Origin: Carex sylvatica
Taxonomy: Eukaryota > Streptophyta > Magnoliopsida > Poales > Cyperaceae
Direction of reading: 5' to 3'
Length of the DNA: 64,000 nt
Assembly (NCBI GenBank): GCA_964058845.1
Contig: CAXKVR010000108.1
Coordinates: 20,871-84,870 of the forward strand
Under the pieces are notes generated by a model. That model was not told the DNA's origin, ran no database searches, and saw only the letters and a list, made by a program, of their open reading frames with translations. How positions within the stretch are numbered: position 1 is the stretch's first letter; each line of letters begins with the position of its first letter. A program made the position numbers and the translations under genes. This document shows positions 44,621 through 57,606 of this stretch, one piece after another.

Positions 44621-44944
44621 GGGGTGATCGGATACGGATCGGATAGTGCTAACTGCTAAGATCATATTCGTATTTTTATTTTTTTTTTTATACGAATAGA
44701 TACAGATATGAATGTGACTACGAATACAAATTGGAATTGAATAATTAAACGGATACAGATTAAATATCTGTAGATATATACATAACTTTTTTATATTATA
44801 TATTAAACTATATATATGTACTATTCAGATTATTATATACAGATAATTAAAATTTCAAATTATAACCATATTTGCATCTGCACGAATATTTAAATATCGA
44901 ATCGATCCAAATTCTTACGAATAATCTGACCCGGTTGCACCCCT
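44621..44944. mobile_element. hAT-type MITE, 324 bp, 8-bp target duplication
   Basis: Left end GGGGTGATCGGATACGG and right end (complement) AGGGGTGCAACCGGGTC resemble hAT termini. AACACAAC flanks both sides (44613-44620 and 44945-44952). The inside is rich in TACGAAT/ATTCGTA and GATACGGAT phrases. It is inserted just upstream of U4 copy 4's control region and about 330 bp from the nicalin start codon. Confidence 0.82.
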
Positions 44945-45278
44945 AACACAACTACACAAGGACTACTACAAATTCCGCGAATAGAAAGTCAATTTGATGA
45001 TGCAAATTCTAAAATTACGAAAATAGGTTCGGCCTAAAAGTAAATGTATTTATTTTAGCATTAATAGTTTATTCATAATTATAATGGTTCCAATCTCGAA
45101 CCCTCTCCTTTTGTTTCTCGTAAATAAACTACTCGCTGAATTATACAAGGCTAATATTAAAACTTCATAAACTGCACCGCGGACACAACACACCGAGTGC
45201 AATCTCTTCCATCTGGCGAAACAAAACTAGTCCTCTACGACTTGACTATCTCTTTTTCTCTCTCCTTCAAATCCAACA

Positions 45279-46345
45279 ATGGCGGCCCCAGCGACGCCTG
45301 AGGCCTTCTCGCTCACATACTCGATGTTCTCTCTCCTACTGATTCTCTTCGCTTGTGTTGAGCTCGGCGACGCTGCATCCGCCGTACACGTGTACCGCTT
45401 GATCCAGTACGATCTGGCAGGGGTACCTCTCGGTTCCCGCATCTCCGGCCTCAACCACCATGCCGTCTCGTTCCCGCTCGACCCCGATGCGGATCTGTCT
45501 CGCTCCGCCTTGGTCGTCCCCTTGCTCGACCTTGATCTTTCATTTCTCAGAGGTACCATAATTGAGAAATCCATTTTGATTCAACTAGTAATGTTGTTCA
45601 GGTTTATTGAGAGTGAAATAAGAAATTGTTTTAGAAGGGCTTTTAAATCAGGTAAACTACTAAATCGACAGTTACAGTCCTACTCTGGTTCTGGCATGGC
45701 TCACTTGGTATAGAACTTTGGATAACTCCTGCCTGACCTGCCTTTGTAACTTCTTAGTTTCTGTAGGTGAAATCGGAATTGTCTGGTCCCTTAATTTGCA
45801 CCAACTGGTGAGGATCCCAATTGGCCTTTATTGTAACCCTTTCCTAGCTTCTTATAGTAAAAGGAGTGCTGTGCCACATTATTCTGGTTTCTATACCTCG
45901 ACCTTTATTACATTTGTTGATTCGCATTTGTTGTTTTTTGGACAGAGAATAATTGCCAATTAAGTATTTAATGAACATAGAGTTCCACAATTACATCCCA
46001 ATTAAGAATATTACAGGCATCGGATCTGCGTCAGACAGCAGTACCATGTACTGCACATGAATCGAATTTGACTGATATTGTATAGTCCAGTGTCAACTAG
46101 TCCACTTTTCTAAAGTACTCTTTCCTCTATGCAAAAAAAGGTAACATTGGTTTAATTTTATTGTCCTTGTATCAGATTACATATCTAATAAGAAGCCATT
46201 GGGTGGTTTGGTGATTCTCCTTCCTCAGAAGCTCAGTTCCAAATTTGGTGAGTTTGGGAAAAATGTGGATCTCAGCCGAGTTAAAAGTGTGTTGCACGAG
46301 TTGGAAGATCTGCTTGTTCATTCCGAATTACCAGTAAGCCCCCCC

Positions 46346-46390
<45 letters not shown>

Positions 46391-49300
46391 CTGTGCGACT
46401 AGGTGACAAGTTGTGCAGATTTTTATTTAATGGTATTAAGTCAAAACTTCAGATTTTTAGATTGAACATCAAAAAGCGTCATGAAAAGGATAGGAAGTAA
46501 ATTTTCTTTGTATAAAGGTTTTAATGTACGTTTTAATGTACCAATGTTTTTTTTTTTTTTTTGGGGAGGTACAGTTCCGTATCTCTTCTTATGAAACCTC
46601 TAAACACTACTAAGCCTAAAATATATATGAATTACCATCAGATGAGTGGCAAAGGGTGGATATATGAGAGGGTCGAGAAGTATAGTCTATCTTCTATATT
46701 TGTGATCGAAGGAATTTACAGTTTTGTATGGTTATACCAAATAATTGTCCCTCATGGTAATTTTTCTAATTATTCTGCTATTATGTGCTGTGCAGTATCC
46801 GGTGTATTTTGCATATGAGAGTAGCACATTTGACAGCTTGTTAGGTGATATTCGTGGAAACAACTATTCGACCCAATCTGCAACTTCCACAAATGGAGGG
46901 TGAATTGTTACTTTCTTTTCTAAACATAATATCCAATATTTTCTCACATTTGGAAAAAAATAAAAAATTCTACGATTGAGCCGTACTTTTTGATTCAAAC
47001 TAACTATTAATTAAACAGGCTTTATATATACCCTCAAATAGATATAAGTTGCATTGAATTTGCTTGCTTGTGGATAATATCTCATGTTTTATTCAAATAC
47101 CATATAACAAGTACTGGGTTTTGGTTGAAAATAGGTAAAGACTGGGCGATCCTTACAAATGTTGCAATTTTTTTACTTAGCTTAGTAGCTTATGACTCTG
47201 TTTTTATTCAATCTAAGCATGGCAAAAATCCAAATTAAACTTCTGAACTTTATGGGACTGGGATCTTGCAGTGTAATTGTTAGGGACCCCAGCGTCCTTT
47301 GTAGAATTTGAAATACTGCTACACGGTGTTCAGATGTCTAATACTGATTTTTGCCGTGCTAAATAAAAAAGGAATATTACGGAACTCTGCCATTACTTTT
47401 TAATTAAGGTTCTCTTTTGTTTCTTTCTTGCAATTTTTTTCAATTATTAATTTGTACTGTTTTATCGTACTTCTCCTCCTAGTTACAAGTTGGTGATATC
47501 TGCACCTGAGGCTAAGAAGCTATCTCCTCCAACCATTTCAAATTTTCAGGTACAATAAAAAGATATAAATTATATCTAATCTAACTTAAAAAATAATTTT
47601 AGTTAAACTAAAACAATATTACTTCCTTACAGGGATGGCTTCCAGGGAGAAAAGATGGAGATTCAGATCAGCTCCCTACTATTGCTATTGTTGCAAGCTA
47701 TGACACTTTTGGCGCTGCACCTGTATGAATTTTCTCAGTGCATTTTTTTAATTATACCTTTAATAAATCAATGTATACTGTAAAAGATAAATATTTTACT
47801 TTACCATCGGAATGGTGTAACTTCTCAAATTTATTTTTAGTCAGAAAAAGGATATGCGACGGAAACTGGACCCGAAATTGCAAAATTAAAACCTATTCCT
47901 TAGAAGAGAAAACGAGAAATAACATTTGTCTTTAAAAAGATGGGACTTGATAGTTGATACAGAAAATTGATTATCTTGATGTTAATTTGTTTCCATTCTT
48001 TTATTTTGGTAATATTATAGTCTCTGTCAGTGGGAAGTGATAGCAATGGAAGTGGCGTTGCGGCTCTTCTAGAAATTGCACGCCTTTTCTCGCGCCTCTA
48101 CTCAAACCCTAAAACTAGGGGGAAGTACAACCTCCTCTTTGGTTTAACCTCTGGTGGTCCCTACAACTATAATGGTACTCAAAAGGTACTTCATCCAGAA
48201 TTGAGTTCCATATCTTTTGCACTTTATTTTTTATTTATATCCACCATATAATGTATCATATTACCAACTAAACCCCATTTTTTTGCAGTACCTTACCAGA
48301 CTACCTAGCTGGTACAGCAGCAATCCAAAAGTCTTTTGTTTTTCTTGTGAATGAAATTATTGCTTTCTGCTAGATATAATACTTTTGTTTTGATTGATAT
48401 ACCACCAGCCAAAAAAATGATAATATTGAAGGGGTTCTTGGCATGTTTTATGTTTTAAATTATTAGTAAATTATGTGACCTAATTAATTTTTCAGTGGCT
48501 CAGAAGCTTCGATCAGCGTGTAAGAGAGGGCATAGACTATGCAATTTGCCTAAATAGTGTCGGAACATGGGAGAATGACCTTTGGATGCACGTTTCAAAA
48601 CCCCCAGAAAATGTGTACATCAAGGAAATTCATGAAGTATGTCTTCTTTTTCTATGACCCTGCTTATTTAAATTTTCTATCTTGATCCTGAATATTGTAA
48701 CGGCAGCTATTGTGCCTTAGCAAAATTTCAGAATCTCATGCATGCACCTATGTATCCTGTAAACATAATGTATATAAGAATGCATTGAGTGTGAATGTAT
48801 ATCCTAGAATGCGTGAAGCACCATAGCAAAATTTCAGAATCTCATGCATAACAGGCTGTATCCCTCTTAAATGCACTCCTATTCTCAGGATAACCTTAAC
48901 TGTCGCTCCTTTAACTTCATCTCTATGTCAATCAGGAATAAAGTTGTTTAATATGGGTCTCTCTGAAGACATTATAGAGTGCTGTAGGTAATATGGTTCT
49001 ATAAAAAATTTGATGCTTTATATGGGCAGACATGAAATTGTTGTTTCCCCCTCTGTTTATTAATTTGTGCAAATGTTCAGGGGTATTAATTTTTCCAGGG
49101 TTTGTGCTTAAGACTCTTTGGGTACACTTTGGTGACCTTATGTAAAATTTGCTTATTATTCTTCTACATGAATTTCGATGAAAAAATCATTTATAAATCT
49201 CTAATGGTCCTTTTTGGCAGAGTTTTTCGGAGGTTGCTAAAGATGTGGGCTTCTCAATTAATGTCAAGCACAAGAAGATTAATATTTCGAATCCCCGGGT

Positions 49301-51836
49301 TTGTACCCAGCCTGATCTTTTTTTGTTTTATTAACCAGTATCAAAGAGCATTTATATTTATGTCATGTGCATTATAAAAGATGTGAGTTTTCCTAAAATG
49401 AAAACAACAAAATACATGTATATGCTTAATGCATGTACTTTCTCCTCTGAAAAGTTATTTGTTAATTTTTGTTTTTAACTTTGTCTATGAACAGGTAGCT
49501 TGGGAACATGAACAGTTTTCTAGGTTTAGGGTTACAGCCTTGACACTTTCTGGGCTTTCAGCAGCACCAGAGTTTTTGCAAAGCACAGGCAACTTACATG
49601 ATACTAGGTAGGGAACTGTGAAGACACCATTTTTTTTTGTAATGGATACATTACAGTTTTGCTCTGGAAGGGGTTAATTTAAAACTCAGAAGTAGTTGCG
49701 GATAGTTTCTGTTTTGACTTGGTATTTTTTTTCAATAAAATATAGGAAATCAGTGGATGAGAAGGTGGTTGCCAGAACTGTCAAATTGGTTGCTGAGAGC
49801 CTTGCGGTACGATTAATAGTTTGTGTTTCAATTTTTCCATTTTATTTTTACATTATAATAGCTAGTAAAGTACTAAAAAAAGGATGTTGCTTTGTTCTTA
49901 AAGTAAAGAAACAACAGCCAATTACAATTTAATTTTTTTCCCATTTGTTAACAGTCAATTTTATTGTACATATGACATACTTTTTTCTCTAACTATGAAT
50001 TAGCAAAATATCTTTACTCTTTTTCTACTCTTTTTTTTCAGAGACAAATTTACGGACATAAAGGAAAGAACATAGATATATTTGCAGATAGCAGCAGCTT
50101 GGCAGTGAACTCTCATCATATCAGATCATTGTTGGGTCTCTTATCGCGAACTCCTCGAGTGGCACCTTTTCTCTCCAAAAATGACCCTTTCTTAGCCGCT
50201 CTTAAGAAGGTTTTTTTATTTTATATCTCCTTAAAAATATTATGCTAGTAGTTAAATCATAGAGTAATAATACATATTGAATACTGACCATGATCTTTAG
50301 TTCTGAACCTAATACCCCAAATGAATGAAGTACAAATCAAGCAAAAGGGAAAAGATCTTTAGTTCGGTAAATGTGCATCTAACTTTAATGGATATGCAAT
50401 AGTACCTGGCATTTTTTTGGCTTATATTGCAAATAAATCCAAGATCTGGAATCTAGGTTCAGTGAAGCAAAAATGACCAAGTTGCTTTTGAGTTTTTAGT
50501 AAATAGTAATTAAATCAACCAAGTCTTTTTGTATTAACAAGCTTATATCCTGAAATCATAAGAGGTATTCTTTCTTTTTTCTTTTTTTTTTCTTTTCTTT
50601 TTCTTTTTTTTTATATTTTTTTTATGAAGAGAGAGAACAAAAATTACATGTGCAAGGGCTGATTTTGTCAATATCTGACAGGATTTTTAGTAAAATTAAC
50701 TCAACCAATCTCTTACAACTAGTAGAAATAATATCAATTATGTATCTACTTTATTTTTGAGTAAAATCTACTTGAATTGATTCTTACAATTTCAGCCTAG
50801 GGAAAGAATCTTACGTAAAGTAAGTGGCAACTTTGTTAAAATATGAACATTGAAGATATTTAAAACGTTCAAGGTGTTGTGCAAATAATATAAAATATGA
50901 CTGGCACGATGGCCATAGTGTTTGGCCTAATTTCTATTTTCTTTGTTAAAATATGAACATTGATTTTGATAAATAAAATTTGTTAACTCTGTGCCTCAGG
51001 AACTATCTGACCACACAGTAGAGGTTCACGTGCAAAATGAGCTCCTTGATGGGGCTTTCACCTTCTATGATTCCACAGAGGCCACACTAAATATATACCA
51101 GGTAATATTTTTTTTATTTTGAAATAAAACGTACTCTTAACGGTCTAATTATTTGGTTTTTTAAGTAATTATTATTATTAGTTGGTTTACAAAATAATAT
51201 GCCTTATTTTGGTTGTAGGTGGCGGGTGTTACATTCGACTTTTTATTCCTGATGGTATTGGGATCTTATTTGATAGTGCTCTTTAGTTTCCTCGTTATCA
51301 CCACAAGGGTAACTCTCTCTCTCTCTCTCTCTCTCTCAATCTCTTGAGGTAACATGATTAAAAAAAATGCATGGAACATATATAACGAAGATTCAAGAGA
51401 ATAGTTCTACATTTGTGCAGGAATGATCTCAAACTATCAAATCTCTATATATTTGATAGAATTCTAGTAACAAACCTATACATTTGAACAATTGAGAATA
51501 ATGTGAAGGGCCAATACAATAGATTGAATTAATATAATATCCATACAGCCCTTGCTTTATTGTGTTCAATAAATACCCAAACTACCCTTCCTTTTCCTCT
51601 AAATGGATATTAGACAAAAGTGTTGTTTGGGGCCTTTTGTAAAAATTTACTTTAGTTAAAATTATAAAAACAGATGACCAGTTGAATTTCCTTTTAAGTT
51701 TTTAGTGACCTCAAATTTATGCAAATAGCCTTAAGTTATTCTCAGACATGATTTATATCTTTTTTTTTAATAGGGGCTTGATGATCTAATTAACATATTC
51801 CGGCGGCCTACTGTGCGAAAATCAAAGTCAGTATAG
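45279..51836 (+). CDS. NCLN: Nicalin (ER membrane M28-like protein), 14 exons
   Basis: Exons: 45279-45552, 46176-46333, 46796-46899, 47483-47549, 47633-47722, 48021-48185, 48496-48636, 49221-49298, 49495-49607, 49746-49806, 50042-50209, 51000-51101, 51219-51308, 51774-51836. All junctions are GT-AG and in phase, giving 557 residues. The N-terminal signal segment (MFSLLLILFACVELG) precedes a large lumenal domain related to M28 peptidases and nicastrin (IVASYDTFGAAPSLSVGSDS, GSGVAALLEIARLFSRLY, GKYNLLFGLTSGG, RVAWEHEQFSRFRVTALTLS). A C-terminal helix (FLFLMVLGSYLIVLFSFLVI) is followed by a short basic tail. Animal nicalin works with NOMO and TMEM147 in the ER multipass-translocon back-of-Sec61 complex and lacks peptidase metal ligands; the plant role is inferred. 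The gene looks intact, with ordinary plant intron sizes. Confidence 0.95.
46339..46388. repeat. Poly-C plus (TC)n microsatellite in nicalin intron 2
   Basis: A run of 17 C (46339-46355) is followed by about 16 TC units, starting 5 bp inside the donor of intron 2 (GTAAGC). Such tracts are length-polymorphic and could affect splice efficiency. Confidence 0.9.
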
Positions 51837-53459
51837 ACCCCGTGCGATGTAATAATAAATATTTATTCCGCCAATGTGTACTTCTGGACTTAGATTAGAA
51901 ACCAAGCGACTCTATCAGGCAACGCATCCATATTTTACGCGCTCTTTGCTTAGAAATTTTCGAGTCAATTTTGTTTAGATCTGAATGTTTAATTTGTAAC
52001 ATTGTTTTATCTTTTGTATGCTGTCTTTTTTTCACCCTCTTGTTCAAATTTGTTTTATAAATATTTATCTCGAAAACAAGGCGACTCATTTTGTGGTGTA
52101 TGCTCATATACAGTACAGTAGATGATTACAACTCAAAATATTTTTAAATGAGGTGAAAAATTCACTTGGTCTACTGCCAACTCAGAATAGATACCTTGAG
52201 CTGGTAGAATGAGATTCGTGTTGTTTATTTTAATCTGACACGAATCTCAAAGGCCCTGTTCAACTAAGATATGCTAAAATAAAATTCGCTTGGTTGGCCT
52301 GAGGCCTGAGGGGATACTTTCTCTAAAAATTTTATTTTAATATTTTTTTCTTATATCTCCACAAAAATAAACAAAAATATATTTGTGATATAATTTCGAA
52401 GGTCTATTTCAAATAAATTTAGGGAATGTAGTATTCATTAGAACGCAAATGACATTAATTAAGTGTCAATAAATCACTAACAAACAGACTTTAGTATCCT
52501 TATAAAAAAAAAAAAAAAGGTGTTATTTGGGACTGTCTTTGAGATTGCAGTTGTAAAAACTGTTCTGTTTCGGTCGTCTAATGAGAACTCATTAGATGGC
52601 AAGTGTTCAACGAGGTTTTTTTCTCGTAAAAATCATTACATGTGTAATTGGATAGTTGGATAGATGTATTTGCTGCAGAGATGGAATAGTTCCTTTGGAT
52701 TTGTTGATCATGTTCAAAATTATAACTGATATAGCCAATGATTTGTTATGTTATAAAAAATAAACGATCACCGAATTTCATCGAGATGGGATAGTCCCTC
52801 TCAATTTTCTTATTCCTCCCTTATTATTGTTAGTAATGGCAAAACACAATTTACATTGCATTAACTATGGTTTTATTTTATTCTAGTTTTACCATTTAAA
52901 TGTTAATTGGTTTTATTGTCCTGAAAATAAAACATGGGAGTTCTTATTTCCAGCGAGAAAATCACCATGCTTTATCCCTCTATCATGTACTAGGACAATT
53001 TAGAATTGAATGATATGACAAAAGAGCATGAATGATACAAGATCTGTCGTGGAAAATTTATATGAGAATAATTAATGAATGATAACGAAATGAGATATTA
53101 TTGTAGAGTTATAGTAGAAATATTGTAAAATTATTGTAGAGCTCTTACCATGTATATTTTTACTAATGCGAACCTATATGTACATATTAAATAAAATTCT
53201 ATAAGTAAAAAAGTTATTGTTAACTACATTTTAATGTAGATCGTTTGTAAATTCAATTAGAGTCATAACCATATTGTTGTAGGTGTATATTTATTATTGT
53301 AAGAAAAAAATATTAATTAAATATTAATCAACTGCATTAGAATATAGGTGCTTTATGAAATTAACTTTAAACAAAGTTTTGCATGTGTAAAGTGAGCAAA
53401 GAGATCAAGAAGTATTGCATGAGTGATATGACTGTAGAGAAATGTTTTGCATGATTAGT
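51837..53459. other. Intergenic DNA after nicalin
   Basis: The first 200 bp include the nicalin 3' untranslated region. A CACGAATCTCAAA phrase at about 52240 belongs to the dispersed MITE family seen at 9140, 40310 and 54570. No gene recognised. Confidence 0.5.
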
Positions 53460-53990
53460 CATTTTCTAGCCGAGCGGGAGAAAAGGGAGAGGAAAAAGAA
53501 AATTCTAGCCGCCGTCCACATTCAATTTCTCTCCGTCTTGTTTCGTTCTCCTTTTCAGTCCATCTCTTCTTCTTCTTTGCCTCCGCTCTATCACCTCCGT
53601 CAGCAATCCATCTTTCGTCCTCCTCGCTCCACTGCATCGGCCAACAAGTCACTCCCTCCTCGTTGTCCTTTATATTTTTCGGGAGAAGTGAGAGTCGGCG
53701 ACGATAGCTCTAGTCGCTAGCTTTCTCGTCCTCTTCAACCTTCGTCGGGAGTTTGAAAGAGAGTCGGCGATAATAGCCTTAGTCGCCATTTTTCCCGTCT
53801 CTCAGCGCCTTCAACCCTCCCACCAACACCTCCGTTACACAAAACCCTTAATAGAGAAGGGGAGGCCGAGGCTGCATCGGTCTCTTCCACTAGCAAACCT
53901 AGCAAAAAAAAAAAAGATGATGCCCCCTTTTCTCTGGTCACTGGCCAGTCGATGCTAAAAGTCGTCGATGTCTACTACCGATAGAGAAGG
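53460..53990. other. GC- and pyrimidine-rich island with a duplicated 60-bp motif
   Basis: Unlike its surroundings this block is rich in CTC/CCG/TCG. A segment with GAGAGTCGGCGACGATAGC and TAGTCGC is repeated about 70 bp later as GAGAGTCGGCGATAATAGC and TAGTCGC. Short frames on both strands conflict and carry no motif. It resembles a gene 5' end or retroelement leader without the rest. I cannot assign it. Confidence 0.5.
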
Positions 53991-54495
53991 TTTATTTTAT
54001 TTTGTTATTTTAGTTGTTAGATGTTGAGATTTGAATATTAATGTTCGGATGTTAATGTTGATGGAGTTCAATGTAGATGATGTTCTGAATGTAGAACGAT
54101 CGAATGTAATTTATGCTTAATTAATAAAAATTATACTTGACAGTCACTGCCAAGGTTTTAAAAAAAAATTATTAATCATTTTTATTTGTAAGTATCATGC
54201 GATTACATGAACGATAATAGTTCTCATTTGCTACATATGAAATTGAGAGAGAATCGATCACTTGACAATTTCAACAATCTTAAAAAATTAAAAACTTAAA
54301 TTTGAAATCTAACATTGTAAACATGAACCATATTATCTTTATGGAAGTATCTAGCTATCTCTCGTAACAATTTCTTATTTATCTCCCAGTCATTAACTAT
54401 TTCAATAACTACTAAAAAAACAAAGAGAAAAAAAAAAAAAAAAAGTGATCGAGTCAAATATTTTGTCCAGGGGTGGACCGAAAATTTGGCGAATT

Positions 54496-54655
54496 CGCTT
54501 CCTCTGAAATATCTCAAATTTTGCTTGACTTTTTCGAAAATCTCAACCGTTGCAAGACGTTCCACGCGAATCTCAAATAATACTACCCCCACGTCACCCG
54601 AATAGGCACCGGACACGTCGGTCACGCAAAATATGAGATATCTCAGAGGATACGC
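54496..54655. mobile_element. MITE, 160 bp, CGCTTCCTCTGA termini
   Basis: CCTCTGAAATATCTCAAATT at the left is matched by the complement of ATATGAGATATCTCAGAGG at the right. The centre holds the GAATCTCAAATAATACTA and AATAGGCACCGG phrases also found in the U4 flank at 9150-9200. Confidence 0.65.
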
Positions 54656-54837
54656 ACTCAAATTTGGCTTGGTCTCCTCTTTTTTCGGATTTCCTATGAC
54701 ATATGTTCTGTGAAAACAAAATGAAAGTGACCGTGCACGAAGATTTTGATCCGGTGCTTGTTAAATTTGTAAGAAAAAGAAAACATTCAACCTTTTTTAT
54801 TAAATATAATTATTATTTGTTAAAAAATTCTTATAAG

Positions 54838-55163
54838 TCATGTTTGATTGTGGAGTAAAGTTAATCTAGATTAAATTTATTACTTTGAACTAAGATAGAT
54901 TAAAATAATTATGTTTGGTTAGAGTTTAGTTGAAATTTGGTGGAGTAAGCTCATAAAGAAAAAGAAAATTATAACATATTATTACTCTAACTGTAGGATC
55001 CACAGGTGGAGTGAGTTACTTCACCTAATAGAGAGGTAGGATAACTTAATTCAGATTAACTCAAATGTTACTCCATCTTACTCTTTTAAATTTACTCCTT
55101 GTTTGACTCCTTAAAGATAAAGTAGAGAGTTTAGTCCACCACTTACTTCACAATCAAACATGA
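54838..55163. mobile_element. MITE, 326 bp, TCATGTTTGATTGTG termini
   Basis: TCATGTTTGATTGTGGAGTAA at the left and the complement of TTACTTCACAATCAAACATGA at the right form the ends. GATTAACTC/TTAATCTAGATTAA blocks pair inside. The CATGTTTGATTG end resembles Tourist-type elements. No unambiguous target duplication. Confidence 0.65.
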
Positions 55164-57606
55164 TCATAATGCTCCACTACAAGTCTATAAATGCTTCTTT
55201 TTTCTTTTCTTTTTTTCTAAAAAAGCAGGAATGAATAATAGCAGAGGCAGACTGAGAAACTGTAGGTGAGCGAAGCATTTTCAGTGATACTTCATTATTT
55301 TTGTTGTTGACACATTTAATTGGCAACAACTCACGCATGGCCAATTTAAGGCAACCATAATGCAATGTCAGAAACAATGCTCCTTAATTTATTAATTTAA
55401 CTATATATCACTCATAATATCACACGTTCACACTCTCTAGTACACAAAATGACTAATGATTCCTGTTTCAAGACTTCTCTCAAAGATAACTATAATATAT
55501 TTGGCAAATTAAAATAGTACTATTCAGAAGAATAATTTGAAAAAGAAAAATATGATTTAGTGAATCAGTCTTTCGTTAACTGATAAAGATAATATTCTTT
55601 GTATATGAGATTGCGTGTTTAAAAATTCAGATGAAAATTCTTACAATTTGAAATCCTTCATCTCTCTTTGAAAAAAGTTATTCAAAACAATATATTGGAG
55701 TTGTTTGAAAGTGATGCTATAGTAATATGCATATTGCGTGCGGATGGAATTGTGTTATGGCTTATATTTTATTCAATATTCAAACAGTCGATATGAACAA
55801 TTAAACATCATCTTCATATATATAAAAAAGTACTTGGAGACCAAACTTTTCATGTTTTAGATTTTTTTTACTATATTTAAGATAGATAAAAAAAATACTA
55901 TTTTTTTAGATCAAGTGATTTTCTATCTATTTAAAAAAATTAATAAAAAGCTTTATAAAAAAGAAAGCCTCAGGTGTATCTTCTTATAGAAATCATATTT
56001 AGTGATTCAGGTCAAGTGTTTTAACTTTTAAACTGAAGAAATAAATTCATAATACACATTGCTAAGTACGAGTTCAGATCTTCTAAAGTAATACAATTTT
56101 TTAGTTTAAATCCAAACTGTTAGATTCGAATCAGACATTAAATAGGCCCCGTGCGCTCCACCTCAAACCGAATTGCCCCGGATTTGAATCGGACAATCCG
56201 GATCTAATCTCAAAAATTGAGTTACTTTAGGGGATCCGAACCCGATAAGCACCACAGCCTCACTCTTGTTTAATAACTTAACTGTTGCCTGTTGGAATAG
56301 TGGTGAATGTGAACACGACTATATTTGCTTTTCTCTCTCTCTCCTACGATTTTTTTACTTTCCTTTTAAAGGATGAAATATTTGACTATTTCAGTATATT
56401 TTTCCCCTCAAATCATATTTGGTAAGGTTTGTTGACAAAAGCATACTCTTTGGTCTCTCAACCGACAACCATGCATACTATCATTATTGGATTTGCTGTG
56501 TATGTCTCTCATTGTATTTATTTTTCTAAAAAAAGTTAAAGTTTGCATTATAAACGGTGTACCTTATTTATTTGCTTGTTGGCTATCAATGATTAAATTG
56601 ATACTCTAAAATTATCAAGAATGTTTTCAATCATTGAATCAACTGTTTCAATTATAATCAAATTTCATTATATGCTGGAAATTCTTTTGATTTTACTCAT
56701 GATGTTTGTCAATATGTATACTTAATCTAGTATACAAAATTAATTTATTTATTATGCAGAATCGCAAACTTAGTGAAGTGAAATTGAGCTATATTTATCT
56801 TACAGAGATATATGCAGGTTCAACTCTAAAAAGAATCATATAAAAGATGTACATTGGATGTACATGACCCTTCAATTAAAAAAAATGTTATTATGTGATC
56901 ATTAATTGAAGTTTCTATTTTTATATTTTTTTTATGTTACATTCTATTTGTTTATTATATTTTAAAAAAAAAATTTAGATAGATATAAAAGTATTGTTTT
57001 TAGATAGATCCAGAAACTTTTGAAAATAATGATCTTGTACATATATTAAAAATATTAATAAAAGTTTCAAAAAATATAAAATTTGGTCTCCAAATATATC
57101 TTAATATAGATATTATGTTGAGTGGTTTAGATCAACTATCCAAATTTTGAAAAAAAGTGTGTGACATAAGGATGTGACCATCATTATACATATCTTTTTA
57201 ATCATTTTTTTAATTCCTCAATCCTTTTTTTGTTTGAATAAAAGTTAGAGGTCAAGCAACTCAACTATTTAATATCCACAAAGAATTTTTCTATTCGGAT
57301 TTTAAAATTGCGACCTCTCACATAAAGAACATTGCCTTTGCCATTAGACCATTTTAATTTGAAGTACTTATTTTACAATTTAAAAACCGACAAAAAATAT
57401 TTTTAATCAAAATGAGGTCCATAGAAGAGGGATATTGGTTTTAAGCCGAAGCTCACTAAATCCAAGAATCTATCATTATGTGACAATTCAACTTTTAAAT
57501 TTTTATGTTTTTTTAATGGAATGAATTCAGGGAAAGAGCTTCATAGGGACAAAAGGAGACTATAGTCTCTTAAGGTTTTGAGATCTAATTATATTTTCAT
57601 AACATC
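55164..57606. other. Intergenic DNA with scattered MITE fragments
   Basis: About 56105-56245 has the right part of the CCTAAAGTAAC MITE family (GGATCTAATCTC, GAGTTACTTTAGG). About 55825-55990 and 57000-57160 share AATAAAAGTTTC/GAGACCAAA phrases of another foldback family. No gene recognised. Confidence 0.45.

Noticed and set aside
48285..48330. Possible extra nicalin exon after TTTTTTGCAG
   Set aside because: Joining exon 48021-48185 directly to 48496-48636 preserves the family sequence; the candidate interrupts it.
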